A DNA stretch of 42,749 nucleotides, from the NCBI GenBank assembly GCA_011523045.1, contig WTHR01000192.1:1-42749 (forward strand). The letters run 5' to 3'. The position numbers and the translations under genes were made by a program. The stretch is from Gammaproteobacteria bacterium (GTDB taxonomy: Bacteria > Pseudomonadota > Gammaproteobacteria > Arenicellales > UBA868). The notes beneath the pieces were generated by a model. That model was not told the origin of the DNA and made no database searches. It was given only the letters and a program-made list of their open reading frames with translations. Positions 26,136 to 35,407 of this stretch are shown here, one piece after another. Numbering within the stretch: position 1 is the stretch's first letter; each line of letters starts with the position of its first letter.

Positions 26136-28301
26136 TTGCACTATCGTATTTTTCCAAACTTCATTAAGGACGCCGTATTCCCTCCGTGCCGGGTGGGTAT
26201 CGCGGTCGGGTTACTGCTGGCGCTTATCGGAAGCGGTGTCAGCGCCTCCCTGCCACCTACTTCAACGCTGAGCGCAGAGCCGCATCACGACCAAACACTC
26301 AAATACGTCAACTATTTCATCGAGCGGTACCACTACCGGAAAACCCGCCTCGATGATCCCCTGTCATCCCGTATTCTGGATCGCTATCTCGATGCTCTGG
26401 ATGCCAACCGCATTTATTTTCTGGCGGCGGACATTGAGTCGTTCGAAACGCTTCGATTTGAACTTGACGACTATCTAGGGTCGCATAACACCGACCCGCT
26501 ATTTGCTGTTTTCAACCGTTATCGAGACCGGGTCATTGAAAGAATCGACTATGCGCTGGGGCGACTCAACCAACCGTTCGATTTCTCAGCCAATGAGACT
26601 TACCCCTTTGACCGGGCTGAAGCTCCCTGGGCAATCGATGGCGCCGCCCTGGACGATTTGTGGCGGCGACGGGTCAAAAACGACTATCTGATCCTGAAGC
26701 TCGAGGGCAAACCGCACGAGGAAATCGTGGGCACCCTCCGCGACCGATATCAGCAACAGAAGCGGCGCATTCTGCAGATCTCCAACCAGGATGTCTTTCA
26801 GACGATTCTCAATGCGTATATGTCGGCGATTGAGCCGCATACGGGATACTTCTCGCCTCGGGCAACGGAGAATTTCAAGATCCGCATGAGCCTGTCTCTG
26901 GAGGGTATCGGTGCTGTGCTGCAATCACAGAATGAATTCACCGTAGTCCAGCGCGTGGTCCCCGGCGGCCCTGCGGAGGTCGAAGGCAGTTTACGTGCGG
27001 GTGATCGGATAGTGGGCGTAGGTCAGGGCGACGGTGATCCTGTCGTGGATGTAATCGGCTGGCGCCTGGATGATGTAGTCGATCTGATTCGAGGCCCCAA
27101 AGGCTCCATCGTCCGCCTGCAGATCCGGCCTGACCCCAAGACCGGGAAAAGTGAGTCGCGCATCCTGGCGCTTACACGGGACCAGATCAAACTTGAGGAA
27201 CAGGCAGCGCAGAGCATGCTTTTGGAAGTTTCTGGCCCTGATCAAATACAGCGCATTGGGGTAATTGATATCCCGACTTTCTATGTTGACTTTGATGCGC
27301 GTTCACGCGGCGACGCCGATTATCGCAGCACTACGCGGGACGTACGGCGTCTGATCCGGGACCTTGAGCGCGAAGGAGTCGATGGCCTGATTGTTGATCT
27401 TCGCGGCAACGGGGGTGGCGCCCTTGCCGAAGCGACCGCGTTAACGGGGCTCTTTATTGATTCAGGACCCGTCGTGCAGGTACGTGACGCCCGCGGACGG
27501 ACCAGTGTGAACCGGGATCCCAACAAGGGCATTGCCTATGCCGGACCGCTCGCGGTGATCGTGGATCGTAACAGCGCCTCGGCTTCGGAGATTTTCTCAG
27601 GGGCGATACAGGATTATCGACGCGGCATCATCATCGGAGAGCCTACCTACGGGAAAGGAACCGTACAGAATCTCATCAACCTTGACCCCTACTCTGAAGA
27701 TCAAGAGCAGCCCCTCGGCCAACTGAAACTCACCATCGCGCAGTTCTTCCGGATAAACGGCGAGAGCACCCAGCATCGGGGTGTTGTGCCTGACTTCGTG
27801 CTGCCCGGTGTCGAGCCCGATCTCCCCTATGGCGAAAAGGCGCTCGACAACGCCTTACCCTTTGCCCAGATTGATGCGGCAGCGTTTTCCCGATTTACCG
27901 ACTCTGAACTGGACCTGCAACGGCTCCGCGAAGCCCATGACAAGCGGGTGCTGGAAGATCCGGACTTCACTTACCTCGCCGGCCTTAAGGAACTCGACCA
28001 GGTGTTGACGCGGTCCGGGGAGGTTTCTCTGCTAGAGAGCCAGCGCAAGGCTGAACGGGATCAAAGAGAAACGACACAACAACGTATCTTCGAGACTTTG
28101 AAAACCGCTCACGGCGTCAGTGATGATTCTGACGAGCCGTTGGAAGATCTTCCGAGAGATGCTGTTCTGCTCGAATCGGCCCGCATCCTGACGGATCTGA
28201 GTATCGGTGACTTTGACGATCGACTTGTTGTGCAGTTAGTCAAGAAAGACGCTGCGCCACTTCCGAGCGCAGCAAAAGATCACAACGCCGTCGGTCAATA
28301 A
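26136..28301 (+). CDS. prc: Tail-specific (C-terminal processing) protease Prc
   Basis: 721-residue periplasmic S41 serine protease that degrades or trims proteins from their C-termini, in E. coli including FtsI and the murein hydrolase MepS. Residues about 18-37 (VGIAVGLLLALIGSGVSA) form the hydrophobic core of a signal peptide. The Prc N-terminal domain follows, then a PDZ domain starting at SLSLEGIGAVLQ with VGDRIVGVGQ-like GDRIVGVGQ and DVIGWRLDDVV. The protease core has LIVDLRGNGGGAL and the Ser-Lys dyad: Ser482 in DRNSASASEIF and Lys507 in YGKGTVQN. The start is a TTG at 26136 with poor ribosome-binding sequence, so the exact N-terminus is uncertain. It lies between mtnA and avtA on one strand, spaced 32 and 20 bp. 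Confidence 0.94.
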   Translation: MHYRIFPNFIKDAVFPPCRVGIAVGLLLALIGSGVSASLPPTSTLSAEPHHDQTLKYVNYFIERYHYRKTRLDDPLSSRILDRYLDALDANRIYFLAADIESFETLRFELDDYLGSHNTDPLFAVFNRYRDRVIERIDYALGRLNQPFDFSANETYPFDRAEAPWAIDGAALDDLWRRRVKNDYLILKLEGKPHEEIVGTLRDRYQQQKRRILQISNQDVFQTILNAYMSAIEPHTGYFSPRATENFKIRMSLSLEGIGAVLQSQNEFTVVQRVVPGGPAEVEGSLRAGDRIVGVGQGDGDPVVDVIGWRLDDVVDLIRGPKGSIVRLQIRPDPKTGKSESRILALTRDQIKLEEQAAQSMLLEVSGPDQIQRIGVIDIPTFYVDFDARSRGDADYRSTTRDVRRLIRDLEREGVDGLIVDLRGNGGGALAEATALTGLFIDSGPVVQVRDARGRTSVNRDPNKGIAYAGPLAVIVDRNSASASEIFSGAIQDYRRGIIIGEPTYGKGTVQNLINLDPYSEDQEQPLGQLKLTIAQFFRINGESTQHRGVVPDFVLPGVEPDLPYGEKALDNALPFAQIDAAAFSRFTDSELDLQRLREAHDKRVLEDPDFTYLAGLKELDQVLTRSGEVSLLESQRKAERDQRETTQQRIFETLKTAHGVSDDSDEPLEDLPRDAVLLESARILTDLSIGDFDDRLVVQLVKKDAAPLPSAAKDHNAVGQ

Positions 28302-28321
28302 TTTTCCCAATTAAAGCTCTG

Positions 28322-29593
28322 ATGGACTTTTCCCCATTCGGCCGCTTTCTCTCCTGTGGCTCAGGAATCCTGACCCTTATGGAGGATATTGAAAGCGCAG
28401 CGGCTGACAGTGCTGAAATGCGGCTTCTTGGTGGCGGCAATCCCGCCCGCATTCCCGAGGTGCAAGCTCGTTTCCGGCAGGCAATGATCGACCTGCTTGA
28501 AGACGGCGAGCAGTTTGAGAGGACCACTGGAGAATACGACGGCGCGAGAGGTCACGCCCGATTGATCAACGGGCTGGCGGCGCTGTTGAAATCCCGGTGC
28601 GGCTGGGAGGTTGGTCCGGCGAATATTGCGGTCACCAACGGCAGCCAGAGTTCTTTTTATCTGCTGTTCAAGCTTTTTGCCGGCGACTTCGGGCAGGGCA
28701 AACACCGAAGGATCCTTTTACCCCTTGCGCCAGAGTACATCGGCTACGCCGACATTGGGATGGGCGATGAGTTTTTTCACGCTTACCGGCCCTCTATCTC
28801 GTTTGTCGGTGATCGGGAATTTAAATATCACGTGGACTTTGATCGCTTGAAGATCTCCGGCGACATGGGCGCCATCGCCGTTTCCCGACCAACCAACCCC
28901 ACAGGCAATGTTCTGACTGATGAAGAGGTGCAAAAGCTTGGCGAGCTCGCGCGCCACCATGGGATTCCGTTTATTCTGGATTCTGCGTATGGCGGACCCT
29001 TTCCGAACATTGTCTTTCCTCCGGCGAGCAATCTCTGGGATGACAACACAATAGTCTGCCTGAGCCTCTCCAAACTTGGACTGCCCGGCCTTCGCACCGG
29101 CATTATTGTGGCTAACGAGCAGGTGATCCGCGCGATAACCGCGGCCAACGCGATCGTGTCGCTGGCTCCCGGCAGTATGGGACCAGCCCTCGTCAGTGCG
29201 ATGGTGGAAAACGGCAATATTCTCGATCTGTCAGACAACGTCATCAGGCCCTACTACCGTGACAAAGTTCAGCAAGCGGTCGGATGGATCACCGACGCGA
29301 TGGGCAACTTGCCCTGCCGGGTGCACACCCCTGAAGGGGCAATATTTCTCTGGCTTTGGTTTGAGGGCCTGCCGATCACCAGCGAGACCTTATATCAACG
29401 TTTAAAACAAAGAGGCGTGCTCGTGATCGCGGGAGAGCATTTCTTCCCGGGTATGCGGGATTCGTGGGCTCATCGTCATGAGTGCATCAGAATTTCATAC
29501 GCACAGGACACTGAGACGGTTCAATCAGGCATCGCAATCATTGGTGAGGAGGTGGCTCGCGCCTACCACGAAGGCGCTACGGGCGGATCCTGA
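28322..29593 (+). CDS. avtA: Valine-pyruvate aminotransferase
   Basis: 423-residue PLP enzyme of fold type I that interconverts valine/2-oxoisovalerate with alanine/pyruvate. The order of blocks follows E. coli AvtA (417 residues): SGILTLMEDI, LLGGGNPARIPE, EYDGARGHARLI, VTNGSQSSFYLLF, LPLAPEYIGYAD, FKYHVDFDRL, AVSRPTNPTGNVLTDEE, then the PLP lysine 251 in SLSKLGLPGLRTGI and EGAIFLWLWFEGLPIT near the end. The ATG at 28322 has no strong Shine-Dalgarno. It is the last gene of the plus-strand run from the enoyl-CoA hydratase and is convergent with the NUDIX gene 12 bp away. Confidence 0.95.
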   Translation: MDFSPFGRFLSCGSGILTLMEDIESAAADSAEMRLLGGGNPARIPEVQARFRQAMIDLLEDGEQFERTTGEYDGARGHARLINGLAALLKSRCGWEVGPANIAVTNGSQSSFYLLFKLFAGDFGQGKHRRILLPLAPEYIGYADIGMGDEFFHAYRPSISFVGDREFKYHVDFDRLKISGDMGAIAVSRPTNPTGNVLTDEEVQKLGELARHHGIPFILDSAYGGPFPNIVFPPASNLWDDNTIVCLSLSKLGLPGLRTGIIVANEQVIRAITAANAIVSLAPGSMGPALVSAMVENGNILDLSDNVIRPYYRDKVQQAVGWITDAMGNLPCRVHTPEGAIFLWLWFEGLPITSETLYQRLKQRGVLVIAGEHFFPGMRDSWAHRHECIRISYAQDTETVQSGIAIIGEEVARAYHEGATGGS

Positions 29594-29605
29594 TTCGTGA
29601 CGCGC

Positions 29606-30133
29606 TCAGGCGGGATTCGAAAGATTTCTGTAGGTTTTCCATATCAGGCATAACACCCCGGATAGGGATGGGTCACCAGAATCAATCCAGTTGTCCAACT
29701 CGGCGGGGTCGAACCAGTCGCCGCCCGACATCTCCTGCTCGTTGAGCTTGAGGGCTTGATCGGTTTCCACCCGATACACCCAGGCAAACTCCATCCCGGT
29801 GATCGGGGTGGCGTCCAGCTTGAAAAGCCGGGGCGGTACCTGGTCGAGAACCAATCCCACCTCCTCTTCGATTTCTCGAACACAGCAATCGTCATAACTT
29901 TCGCCCGCGTCCACGTGCCCTGCCACTGACGAATCCCACATTCCGGGATTCTCCTGTTTGTGCAGACTCCGCTTTTGCAAAAACACCGCTCCCTCGGGAT
30001 TGAACACCAGCGCATGTATCGCCCGATGACGCAATCCCAGACGATGGATCTCATCCCGGCGGTCTTCACCGATAATCGAATCTGCCGAATCGACGACCGA
30101 CAGGATTTCGGCATCCTCTGCTTGACGAGTCAA
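29606..30133 (-). CDS. NUDIX hydrolase
   Basis: 175 residues with a perfect NUDIX box: the G of GHVDAGES, a Glu six residues on, then REIEEEVGL (G-x5-E-x7-REU-x-EE-x-GU). The N-terminal [19 protein letters not shown] and [19 protein letters not shown] resemble the YfcD/isopentenyl-diphosphate-isomerase-like subgroup. Such enzymes cleave nucleoside diphosphates linked to another group; the substrate is unknown. The start is a TTG at 30133 whose TTGA overlaps the stop of the choline-dehydrogenase-like gene by 4 bases, so the pair is translationally coupled. No ATG or GTG lies in a better position. Confidence 0.88.
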   Translation of the reverse strand: MTRQAEDAEILSVVDSADSIIGEDRRDEIHRLGLRHRAIHALVFNPEGAVFLQKRSLHKQENPGMWDSSVAGHVDAGESYDDCCVREIEEEVGLVLDQVPPRLFKLDATPITGMEFAWVYRVETDQALKLNEQEMSGGDWFDPAELDNWIDSGDPSLSGVLCLIWKTYRNLSNPA

Positions 30134-31839
30134 TGCTGTGGTGCCGAGCCAGGATCCAGGCGGCGTTGGGGCTCTCCCGTGCGCTGGGCCTCACGCCAGG
30201 ACGGATCAATCCACACTGGCGCATCTGATGCCTGCAATGGCGTTTTCCCGGCAATCAGATCGGCCGCGCGCTCAGCCACCATGATGGTCGGCGCATTGAG
30301 ATTACCGTTGGTGATGGTTGGAAATATTGAAGAATCCACCACCCGAAGTTGATCTATCCCGCGTACGCGACAGTGCTCATCCAGCACCGCGGCAGGATCA
30401 TCCTCGGCACCCATCTTGCATGTGCACGAGGGGTGGTAAGCGCTCTCAACGCTTTGTCGGACCCACGCATCAATCTCAGCGTCAGTCTGGATCTCTTTGC
30501 CGGGTGCGATTTCCTCACCCCGGAAACGATCCATTGCAGACTGTCCGAGTATCTCGCGGGTCAATCGGATACACGCGCGCCAGTCCGCAATATCTTTTTG
30601 TGCAGTCAGGTAATTGAACAGGACTCTTGGGTGCTGCCGGGGGTCATCAGACACCACCGTTACCGATCCCCGACTGACCGGCTTGTTCGGACCGACATGG
30701 ACCTGGAAGCCATGTCCGTCAAATGCGGCGCGGCCGTCGTACCGCATGGCCCCGGGCAGGAAGTGATATTGGATATCCGGCGACTTGACTCCCGCAGCCG
30801 AACGGATGAACGCGCAGGATTCAAAGTGATTGGTTGCGCCGAGTCCGGATTTGAAGAGCAGCCACTGCAGCCCGATCATTCCTTTGCTGACGAGACCCAG
30901 GCGTGAGTTCAGGGATATCGGCTCCAGGCAACGGTACTGAAAATAGACTTCAAGATGATCCTGCAGATTCTGACCGACACCCTGAAGAGGGTGCGCCACC
31001 GGGATTCCGGCTGCCTCGAGTATCCCGGGAGCGCCGATGCCGGAGCGCTGAAGCAAAGCAGGAGAGCCGATAGATCCTGCCGAGAGAATGACTTCTGTCC
31101 GAGCGAATACCTCAAAGTCATTGCCATCTTTTTGATAGGCTACGCCCACCGCGCGGTCGCCTTCGAGCAGCACTTTGGTTGCCAGCGTGCCGCTGATTAC
31201 TCTCAGATTCTTTCGGTGGCGCACGGGCTTAAGGTAGGCGTGACTGGTTGATGCACGACGGCCCCGATCAACCGTCATATGCATTTGACCGAACCCTTCC
31301 TGCTGATATCCGTTGTAATCCTCAGTGGAGGGGTAACCTGCCTCAACCCCCGCATCAATAAATGCCCGATACAACGGATTCAGTTTCATGTCATTTCCCG
31401 CGCAGACACCGACCGGGCCGCTACCCCCTCGATACTGATCGGCGCCGCGATACCAGGTCTCCGCACGCTGGTAATAAGGCAGGCAAGCCGCATAATTCCA
31501 GCCGGCCGCGCCGCTGGATTCCCACTGATTGATATCCTCGGCATGTCCGCGAACATAGACCATCCCGTTAATCGAAGAAGAACCGCCAAGGCCCAATCCC
31601 CGGGGGCAGTCCATGACGCGCCCATCCAAACCAGGCTCCGCCTCAGTCTGAAATCCCCAGTTGAAGCGACGAGTATTCATCGGCATGGAAAGCGCCGAAG
31701 GCATCTGCACAATAATGCTTCGGTCACTGCCTCCTGCTTCAAGAAGCACCACATTGACGGAAGGATCTTCACTAAGACGCGTCGCCAGGACACATCCCGC
31801 GGAACCGGCACCAACAATTAAATAATCACAATCACGCAT
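30130..31839 (-). CDS. betA: GMC flavoprotein, choline dehydrogenase-like
   Basis: 569-residue FAD-dependent oxidoreductase. The N-terminal dinucleotide-binding motif is [20 protein letters not shown] with LLEAGG after it. The order [52 protein letters not shown] and [18 protein letters not shown] follows choline dehydrogenase BetA, as does the C-terminal HPSCTCKMG (His of the GMC active site) and [20 protein letters not shown]. BetA (556 residues in E. coli) oxidises choline to betaine aldehyde at the membrane. Relatives act on other alcohols, so choline is likely but not proven. No betaine aldehyde dehydrogenase (betB) or regulator betI adjoins it; a coupled NUDIX gene follows. Confidence 0.82.
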   Translation of the reverse strand: MRDCDYLIVGAGSAGCVLATRLSEDPSVNVVLLEAGGSDRSIIVQMPSALSMPMNTRRFNWGFQTEAEPGLDGRVMDCPRGLGLGGSSSINGMVYVRGHAEDINQWESSGAAGWNYAACLPYYQRAETWYRGADQYRGGSGPVGVCAGNDMKLNPLYRAFIDAGVEAGYPSTEDYNGYQQEGFGQMHMTVDRGRRASTSHAYLKPVRHRKNLRVISGTLATKVLLEGDRAVGVAYQKDGNDFEVFARTEVILSAGSIGSPALLQRSGIGAPGILEAAGIPVAHPLQGVGQNLQDHLEVYFQYRCLEPISLNSRLGLVSKGMIGLQWLLFKSGLGATNHFESCAFIRSAAGVKSPDIQYHFLPGAMRYDGRAAFDGHGFQVHVGPNKPVSRGSVTVVSDDPRQHPRVLFNYLTAQKDIADWRACIRLTREILGQSAMDRFRGEEIAPGKEIQTDAEIDAWVRQSVESAYHPSCTCKMGAEDDPAAVLDEHCRVRGIDQLRVVDSSIFPTITNGNLNAPTIMVAERAADLIAGKTPLQASDAPVWIDPSWREAQRTGEPQRRLDPGSAPQH

Positions 31840-31913
31840 AACGCCGATTATTTCACGTTTTGCCAGATCAGCGCTTTGCCCGATGCCTGATGAATACGCT
31901 ACAGTGCGAGGCT

Positions 31914-32672
31914 ATGGACAATCCCGTTATCAAAGTGGCAGATATCGAGGCACCTGCCCGTTGTGTGGTCTTCGACAAGGACGGCACCCTGATCGATTTC
32001 CACGCCATCTGGGGACCCAGACTCGCTAGAGGTGCTACGGCGCTTGCCGAGGCCGCAGATCTTGGTGATAAGTTTCTGGCGCACCTGTATCGTGCAGCGG
32101 GCTATGACCCCGATAACGGGATGACATCGGGACAGGGGCCCCTTGCCACAGCGCCGCTGCACCAGTTCACGGTGATCGCGGCGAGCGTGATCTACCAGCA
32201 CGGTATCATCTGGGACAGAGCGCTCGAGCTCAGCCAAAACTACATCGGCGAGGCGATGACTGCCAAACCCGCGGCAGAGGAAATCATTCCTAAAGGCCCA
32301 CTTATCCATTCTCTGCAACAGCTCAAGGACGCAGACATCCAAACCGCCATCGCTACCACCGACAATCGATCCGCGACGGAAGCGATGATCGGCACAATCG
32401 GTCTTGCGACGTTCTTTGCTGACATCAGGTGCGGTGACGACGCCGGTCCCGTCAAGCCCGATACCGGCGTTCTCGAAAGCATTGCGATGGGGCTTAAGCT
32501 GAAGGTCGTGGATCTCATCATGGTCGGTGACACGGTGAGTGATCTCGCGATGGCGCGCAAGGCAGGGGCTGCGCTGTGCGTTGGAGTGACCGGCGGCGCG
32601 GGCAGTGTTGCGCAGTTACAACCGCACGCTGACGTGCTGATTGAGGATATCGGACAGATCCGCCCTGCTTGA
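31914..32672 (+). CDS. HAD-superfamily phosphatase (phosphoglycolate phosphatase-like)
   Basis: 252 residues from ATG 31914. The four HAD motifs are present: VVFDKDGTLIDFHA (nucleophile Asp and acid/base Asp), ATTDNRSATE (motif II Thr), DDAGPVKPDTGVL (motif III Lys) and MVGDTVSDLAMARKAG (motif IV Asp pair). A helical cap lies between motifs I and II. It hydrolyses a small phosphorylated metabolite; phosphoglycolate is the usual default but cannot be shown. The frame is open from TTG 31860, but ATG 31914 (MDNPVIKVAD) is the more natural start, with GAGG close upstream. It diverges from the choline-dehydrogenase-like gene and converges with the dual-specificity phosphatase 5 bp away. Confidence 0.85.
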   Translation: MDNPVIKVADIEAPARCVVFDKDGTLIDFHAIWGPRLARGATALAEAADLGDKFLAHLYRAAGYDPDNGMTSGQGPLATAPLHQFTVIAASVIYQHGIIWDRALELSQNYIGEAMTAKPAAEEIIPKGPLIHSLQQLKDADIQTAIATTDNRSATEAMIGTIGLATFFADIRCGDDAGPVKPDTGVLESIAMGLKLKVVDLIMVGDTVSDLAMARKAGAALCVGVTGGAGSVAQLQPHADVLIEDIGQIRPA

Positions 32673-32677
32673 GGAAA

Positions 32678-33202
32678 CTAGCCCGGCTGACGCAGAAAAC
32701 GTTCCTGGGTGGCGGACTCGATGGCACCTGGCCTTGCAGCACGGACCCGGTGAATAGCAGTATCCGCATCATGGCCCGCCATCATCAGAAGCCGTGCCGC
32801 CACGGTCCCGGTTCGGCCCAGCCCGGCCGCACAATGCAGCAGAATGCGACCTCCCTGACTCACTAAACCAAACCACTGACCCAATAAGGAACCCTCTTCC
32901 GCCTCCTCAGAGGGCGCTGAGAGATCCCGGATAGGATGATGCTGCCACTGAAATCTTCTTTCAAACTCTTCGGGCAGTTGCGCCACACCCAAAAAATCAA
33001 ATTCATGCAGCTCAACAAGGGAGATCACCAAATCGGGCTGCCACTCGCTGACCATTGCCAGATCTTCGGAAAGATCTCTGGGGCGATGAACGCCGTCGTT
33101 ATGCTGCTCGATCCGTCCGGGGCAACAGCACATACCCACTACACCGCCGCCATCTCCCACCGTAACCGTATTGATCTCCAGAGGCGCGCCGGGGGACTGC
33201 AT
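32678..33202 (-). CDS. Cysteine-based protein phosphatase (dual-specificity/CDKN3-like)
   Basis: 174 residues with the signature LLHCAAGLGRTGTVAARLL, i.e. H-C-x5-R with the nucleophilic cysteine near residue 122, and an upstream general-acid aspartate in HPIRDLSAPSEE. The N-terminal CCCPGRIEQ is the cysteine-proline-glycine turn seen in CDKN3-type phosphatases. The LVISLVELHEF block is typical of the fold. It could dephosphorylate phosphotyrosine/serine or a small phosphorylated molecule; no kinase partner is visible here. ATG 33202 has no clear Shine-Dalgarno. It lies 11 bp behind gloA on the same strand. Confidence 0.82.
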   Translation of the reverse strand: MQSPGAPLEINTVTVGDGGGVVGMCCCPGRIEQHNDGVHRPRDLSEDLAMVSEWQPDLVISLVELHEFDFLGVAQLPEEFERRFQWQHHPIRDLSAPSEEAEEGSLLGQWFGLVSQGGRILLHCAAGLGRTGTVAARLLMMAGHDADTAIHRVRAARPGAIESATQERFLRQPG

Positions 33203-33213
33203 TAGAGAATGAG

Positions 33214-33633
33214 TTACCAGGATCCCGTGTTAGCCATGGACAGCCAAGGTTCGGCCGGAGGCAGAGCCTCACCTTTTTGCAGCAGTTCAACTGAGATACC
33301 GTCCGGAGAACGGACAAAAGCCATACGACCATCCCGTGGCGGACGGTTGATAACCACACCCTCCGCCATCAAGTGCCGGCACAGATCGTAGATATCCTCT
33401 ACCTCGTAGGCCAGGTGTCCAAAATTTCGCCCGCCGCCATAATCTTCCGGATCCCAGTTAAAGGTTAACTCCACCTGGGCGGACTCATCACCAGGGGCCG
33501 CAAGAAAAACATTCGTGAAGCGTCCTTTGGGCTCATCGTAGCGACGCAGTTCAACCAGACCCAGCTTTGCACAGTAAAAATCCAGCGACGCATCAAGGTC
33601 CTTGACCCTGACCATGGTGTGAAGGTATCTCAT
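33214..33633 (-). CDS. gloA: Lactoylglutathione lyase (glyoxalase I)
   Basis: 139-residue VOC-fold metalloenzyme that converts the methylglyoxal-glutathione hemithioacetal to S-lactoylglutathione. The four metal ligands fall where expected: His5 in LHTMVRV, Glu in VELTFNW, His in GHLAYEV and Glu in SVELLQK. YCAKLGL and FVRSPDGISVELL are further family marks. The C-terminus is slightly longer than in E. coli GloA (135). The start ATG 33633 follows AAGGAAAAG. The gene precedes the dual-specificity phosphatase (11 bp) and follows the transporter operon by 55 bp. Confidence 0.9.
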   Translation of the reverse strand: MRYLHTMVRVKDLDASLDFYCAKLGLVELRRYDEPKGRFTNVFLAAPGDESAQVELTFNWDPEDYGGGRNFGHLAYEVEDIYDLCRHLMAEGVVINRPPRDGRMAFVRSPDGISVELLQKGEALPPAEPWLSMANTGSW

Positions 33634-33688
33634 ACTTTTCCTTGTTTTCTTTTGTCCTGCGTTTCCAATAATCTGCCAGCTTGCTTGC

Positions 33689-35407
33689 CTACTTGGCCAC
33701 AGCGACCCGCCACGCCTGCGTGCGCGCCTCGATGCCCCGACTTAGGAGGTAGTGCAGGATTTTGACGCCGGCTGCGGTGTAGAAAATCATCATTCCCATC
33801 GCGGCTGCCGGTGCAATATCACCTGCATCATCCATATTGAGCACCGCGACAGAGGCCAGTGTCGTATGCGGAGAATAGAGAAAAACAACTGCAGAAACTG
33901 TCGTCATCGCATTTACAAAAAGATAAATGCTGATATCCAGAATCGCGGGGGTACAGACAGGTACCGTCACTCTCAGGAAGGTGCGATAGAACGGCTGCTT
34001 CAAAGACGCCGCAACCGACTCAAACTGTGAATCCATCTGCTTCAATGCCGTGGTGGCAGTCAGGTGGCTCACGGTATAGAAATGGGTGATAGTGCTGATC
34101 ACCAGTATCGCCATCGTGTGGTATAAAAAATTGAGCGGGTTCGACGGCGCGTTAAAGAAGAAGATATACGCCAGACCCAATACCAAGCCAGGAATCGCCA
34201 TCGGCAGCATCGCCAGAAACTGAAACGCTCCCCGAATGGGCCCCAACCCCTGACCTTTTTCAACCAGATACGCCCCGGCGAAAACCACTATCGTTCCAAA
34301 CACTGCGGTGTAGGAGGCCATCTCAATCGAATTGAAGTAACTGTCCCAGCCACCTCCATCCATCAGGTCAAACTGGTAATTGCTGAAACCCAGACTCAGG
34401 TTATAGGGAAAAAACTTCACCAGCGCCGCAAACTGGCAGACGCCAAGAATCCCCAGAATAAAAATACTGATGATGATTGAGTAGGTCAGCATCAGGGTGT
34501 CGAACCGCTTGTTTGGAAGCGGTTCAAGAGGCACAGCCCGGGCCGATAGAAGCGCTACCTGTTTTTTCTGGACAATGCGATCCACCAAAAAGGCCAGGCC
34601 TGCTGGAAGCAACAGCACCATCGAGACTACCGCGCCCATCTCGAAGTTCTGCTGCCCGATCACCTGTTTATATATATCCGTCGCGAGAACGTTGAAATCT
34701 CCGCCGATGACCTTGGGCGCGCCGAAGTCCGTTACCGACAGCGTGAAAACAACGAAAGCAGCGCTGATCAATCCGTAGCGTACCCCAGGCAAGGTGACGG
34801 TAAAAAATATCCGCGCGCGGTTGGCACGAAGAGCGGTGGCTGCCTCGTACAGCCTCGCATCAGCAATGGATAACGCAGTGATAATGATGATGAGCGCATG
34901 GGGCAGTGTGAAAAACACTTCAGCAATGACAATACCGATTGGCCCGTAAATCTCATAGCCAAACAACAGTTCGTTGATCAACCCCTGACGGCCGAAAAGA
35001 TAAATCAAGGCGATGCCGGGCAAAAGAGAAGGCACGAGGATCGGGATCATCGCGATCGTCTTGAAGACAGATTTTCCCGGCATGCGACTGCGAGTGAGGG
35101 CGTACGCGAGGATGAAGGCGATCGTCACCGTGATGGTGGTGGTGACCACTCCAATAAAAAGGCTGTTCTGGATCGAATACACCAGAGCCGGAGTATTGAA
35201 ATATTCGAGGTAATTCTGGAACCCGACAAACGCACCCTGTGAATTCTCCAGACTCTTGGAGAACATGACATACAGGGGCAAAGCGAGCGCGATCACCAGA
35301 TAGACCGCGATCACCAGAATAAAGAGCCGCATGGCCCGGTCGTCTGAACTGGATTTACGACGCAGCGGTGATCCGTGAGTGCCGCTCCGATGAGGCATGC
35401 CGGCCAT
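33689..35407 (-). CDS. ABC transporter permease, two fused permease domains (putative 2-aminoethylphosphonate/FbpB type)
   Basis: 572 residues with about 12 hydrophobic segments in two halves. Each half carries the cytoplasmic coupling-helix (EAA) motif: DARLYEAATALRANRARIFF in the first and SQFESVAASLKQPFYRTFLR in the second. This two-domain layout is shared by iron(III) FbpB permeases and putative 2-aminoethylphosphonate permeases. The N-terminus (about 25 residues, hydrophilic, RKSSSDDRAMR) precedes the first membrane segment. The start ATG 35407 overlaps the ATPase stop by one base (TGATG). Third gene of an importer operon whose binding protein resembles the 2-aminoethylphosphonate group; substrate assignment rests on that protein. 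Confidence 0.88.
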   Translation of the reverse strand: MAGMPHRSGTHGSPLRRKSSSDDRAMRLFILVIAVYLVIALALPLYVMFSKSLENSQGAFVGFQNYLEYFNTPALVYSIQNSLFIGVVTTTITVTIAFILAYALTRSRMPGKSVFKTIAMIPILVPSLLPGIALIYLFGRQGLINELLFGYEIYGPIGIVIAEVFFTLPHALIIIITALSIADARLYEAATALRANRARIFFTVTLPGVRYGLISAAFVVFTLSVTDFGAPKVIGGDFNVLATDIYKQVIGQQNFEMGAVVSMVLLLPAGLAFLVDRIVQKKQVALLSARAVPLEPLPNKRFDTLMLTYSIIISIFILGILGVCQFAALVKFFPYNLSLGFSNYQFDLMDGGGWDSYFNSIEMASYTAVFGTIVVFAGAYLVEKGQGLGPIRGAFQFLAMLPMAIPGLVLGLAYIFFFNAPSNPLNFLYHTMAILVISTITHFYTVSHLTATTALKQMDSQFESVAASLKQPFYRTFLRVTVPVCTPAILDISIYLFVNAMTTVSAVVFLYSPHTTLASVAVLNMDDAGDIAPAAAMGMMIFYTAAGVKILHYLLSRGIEARTQAWRVAVAK

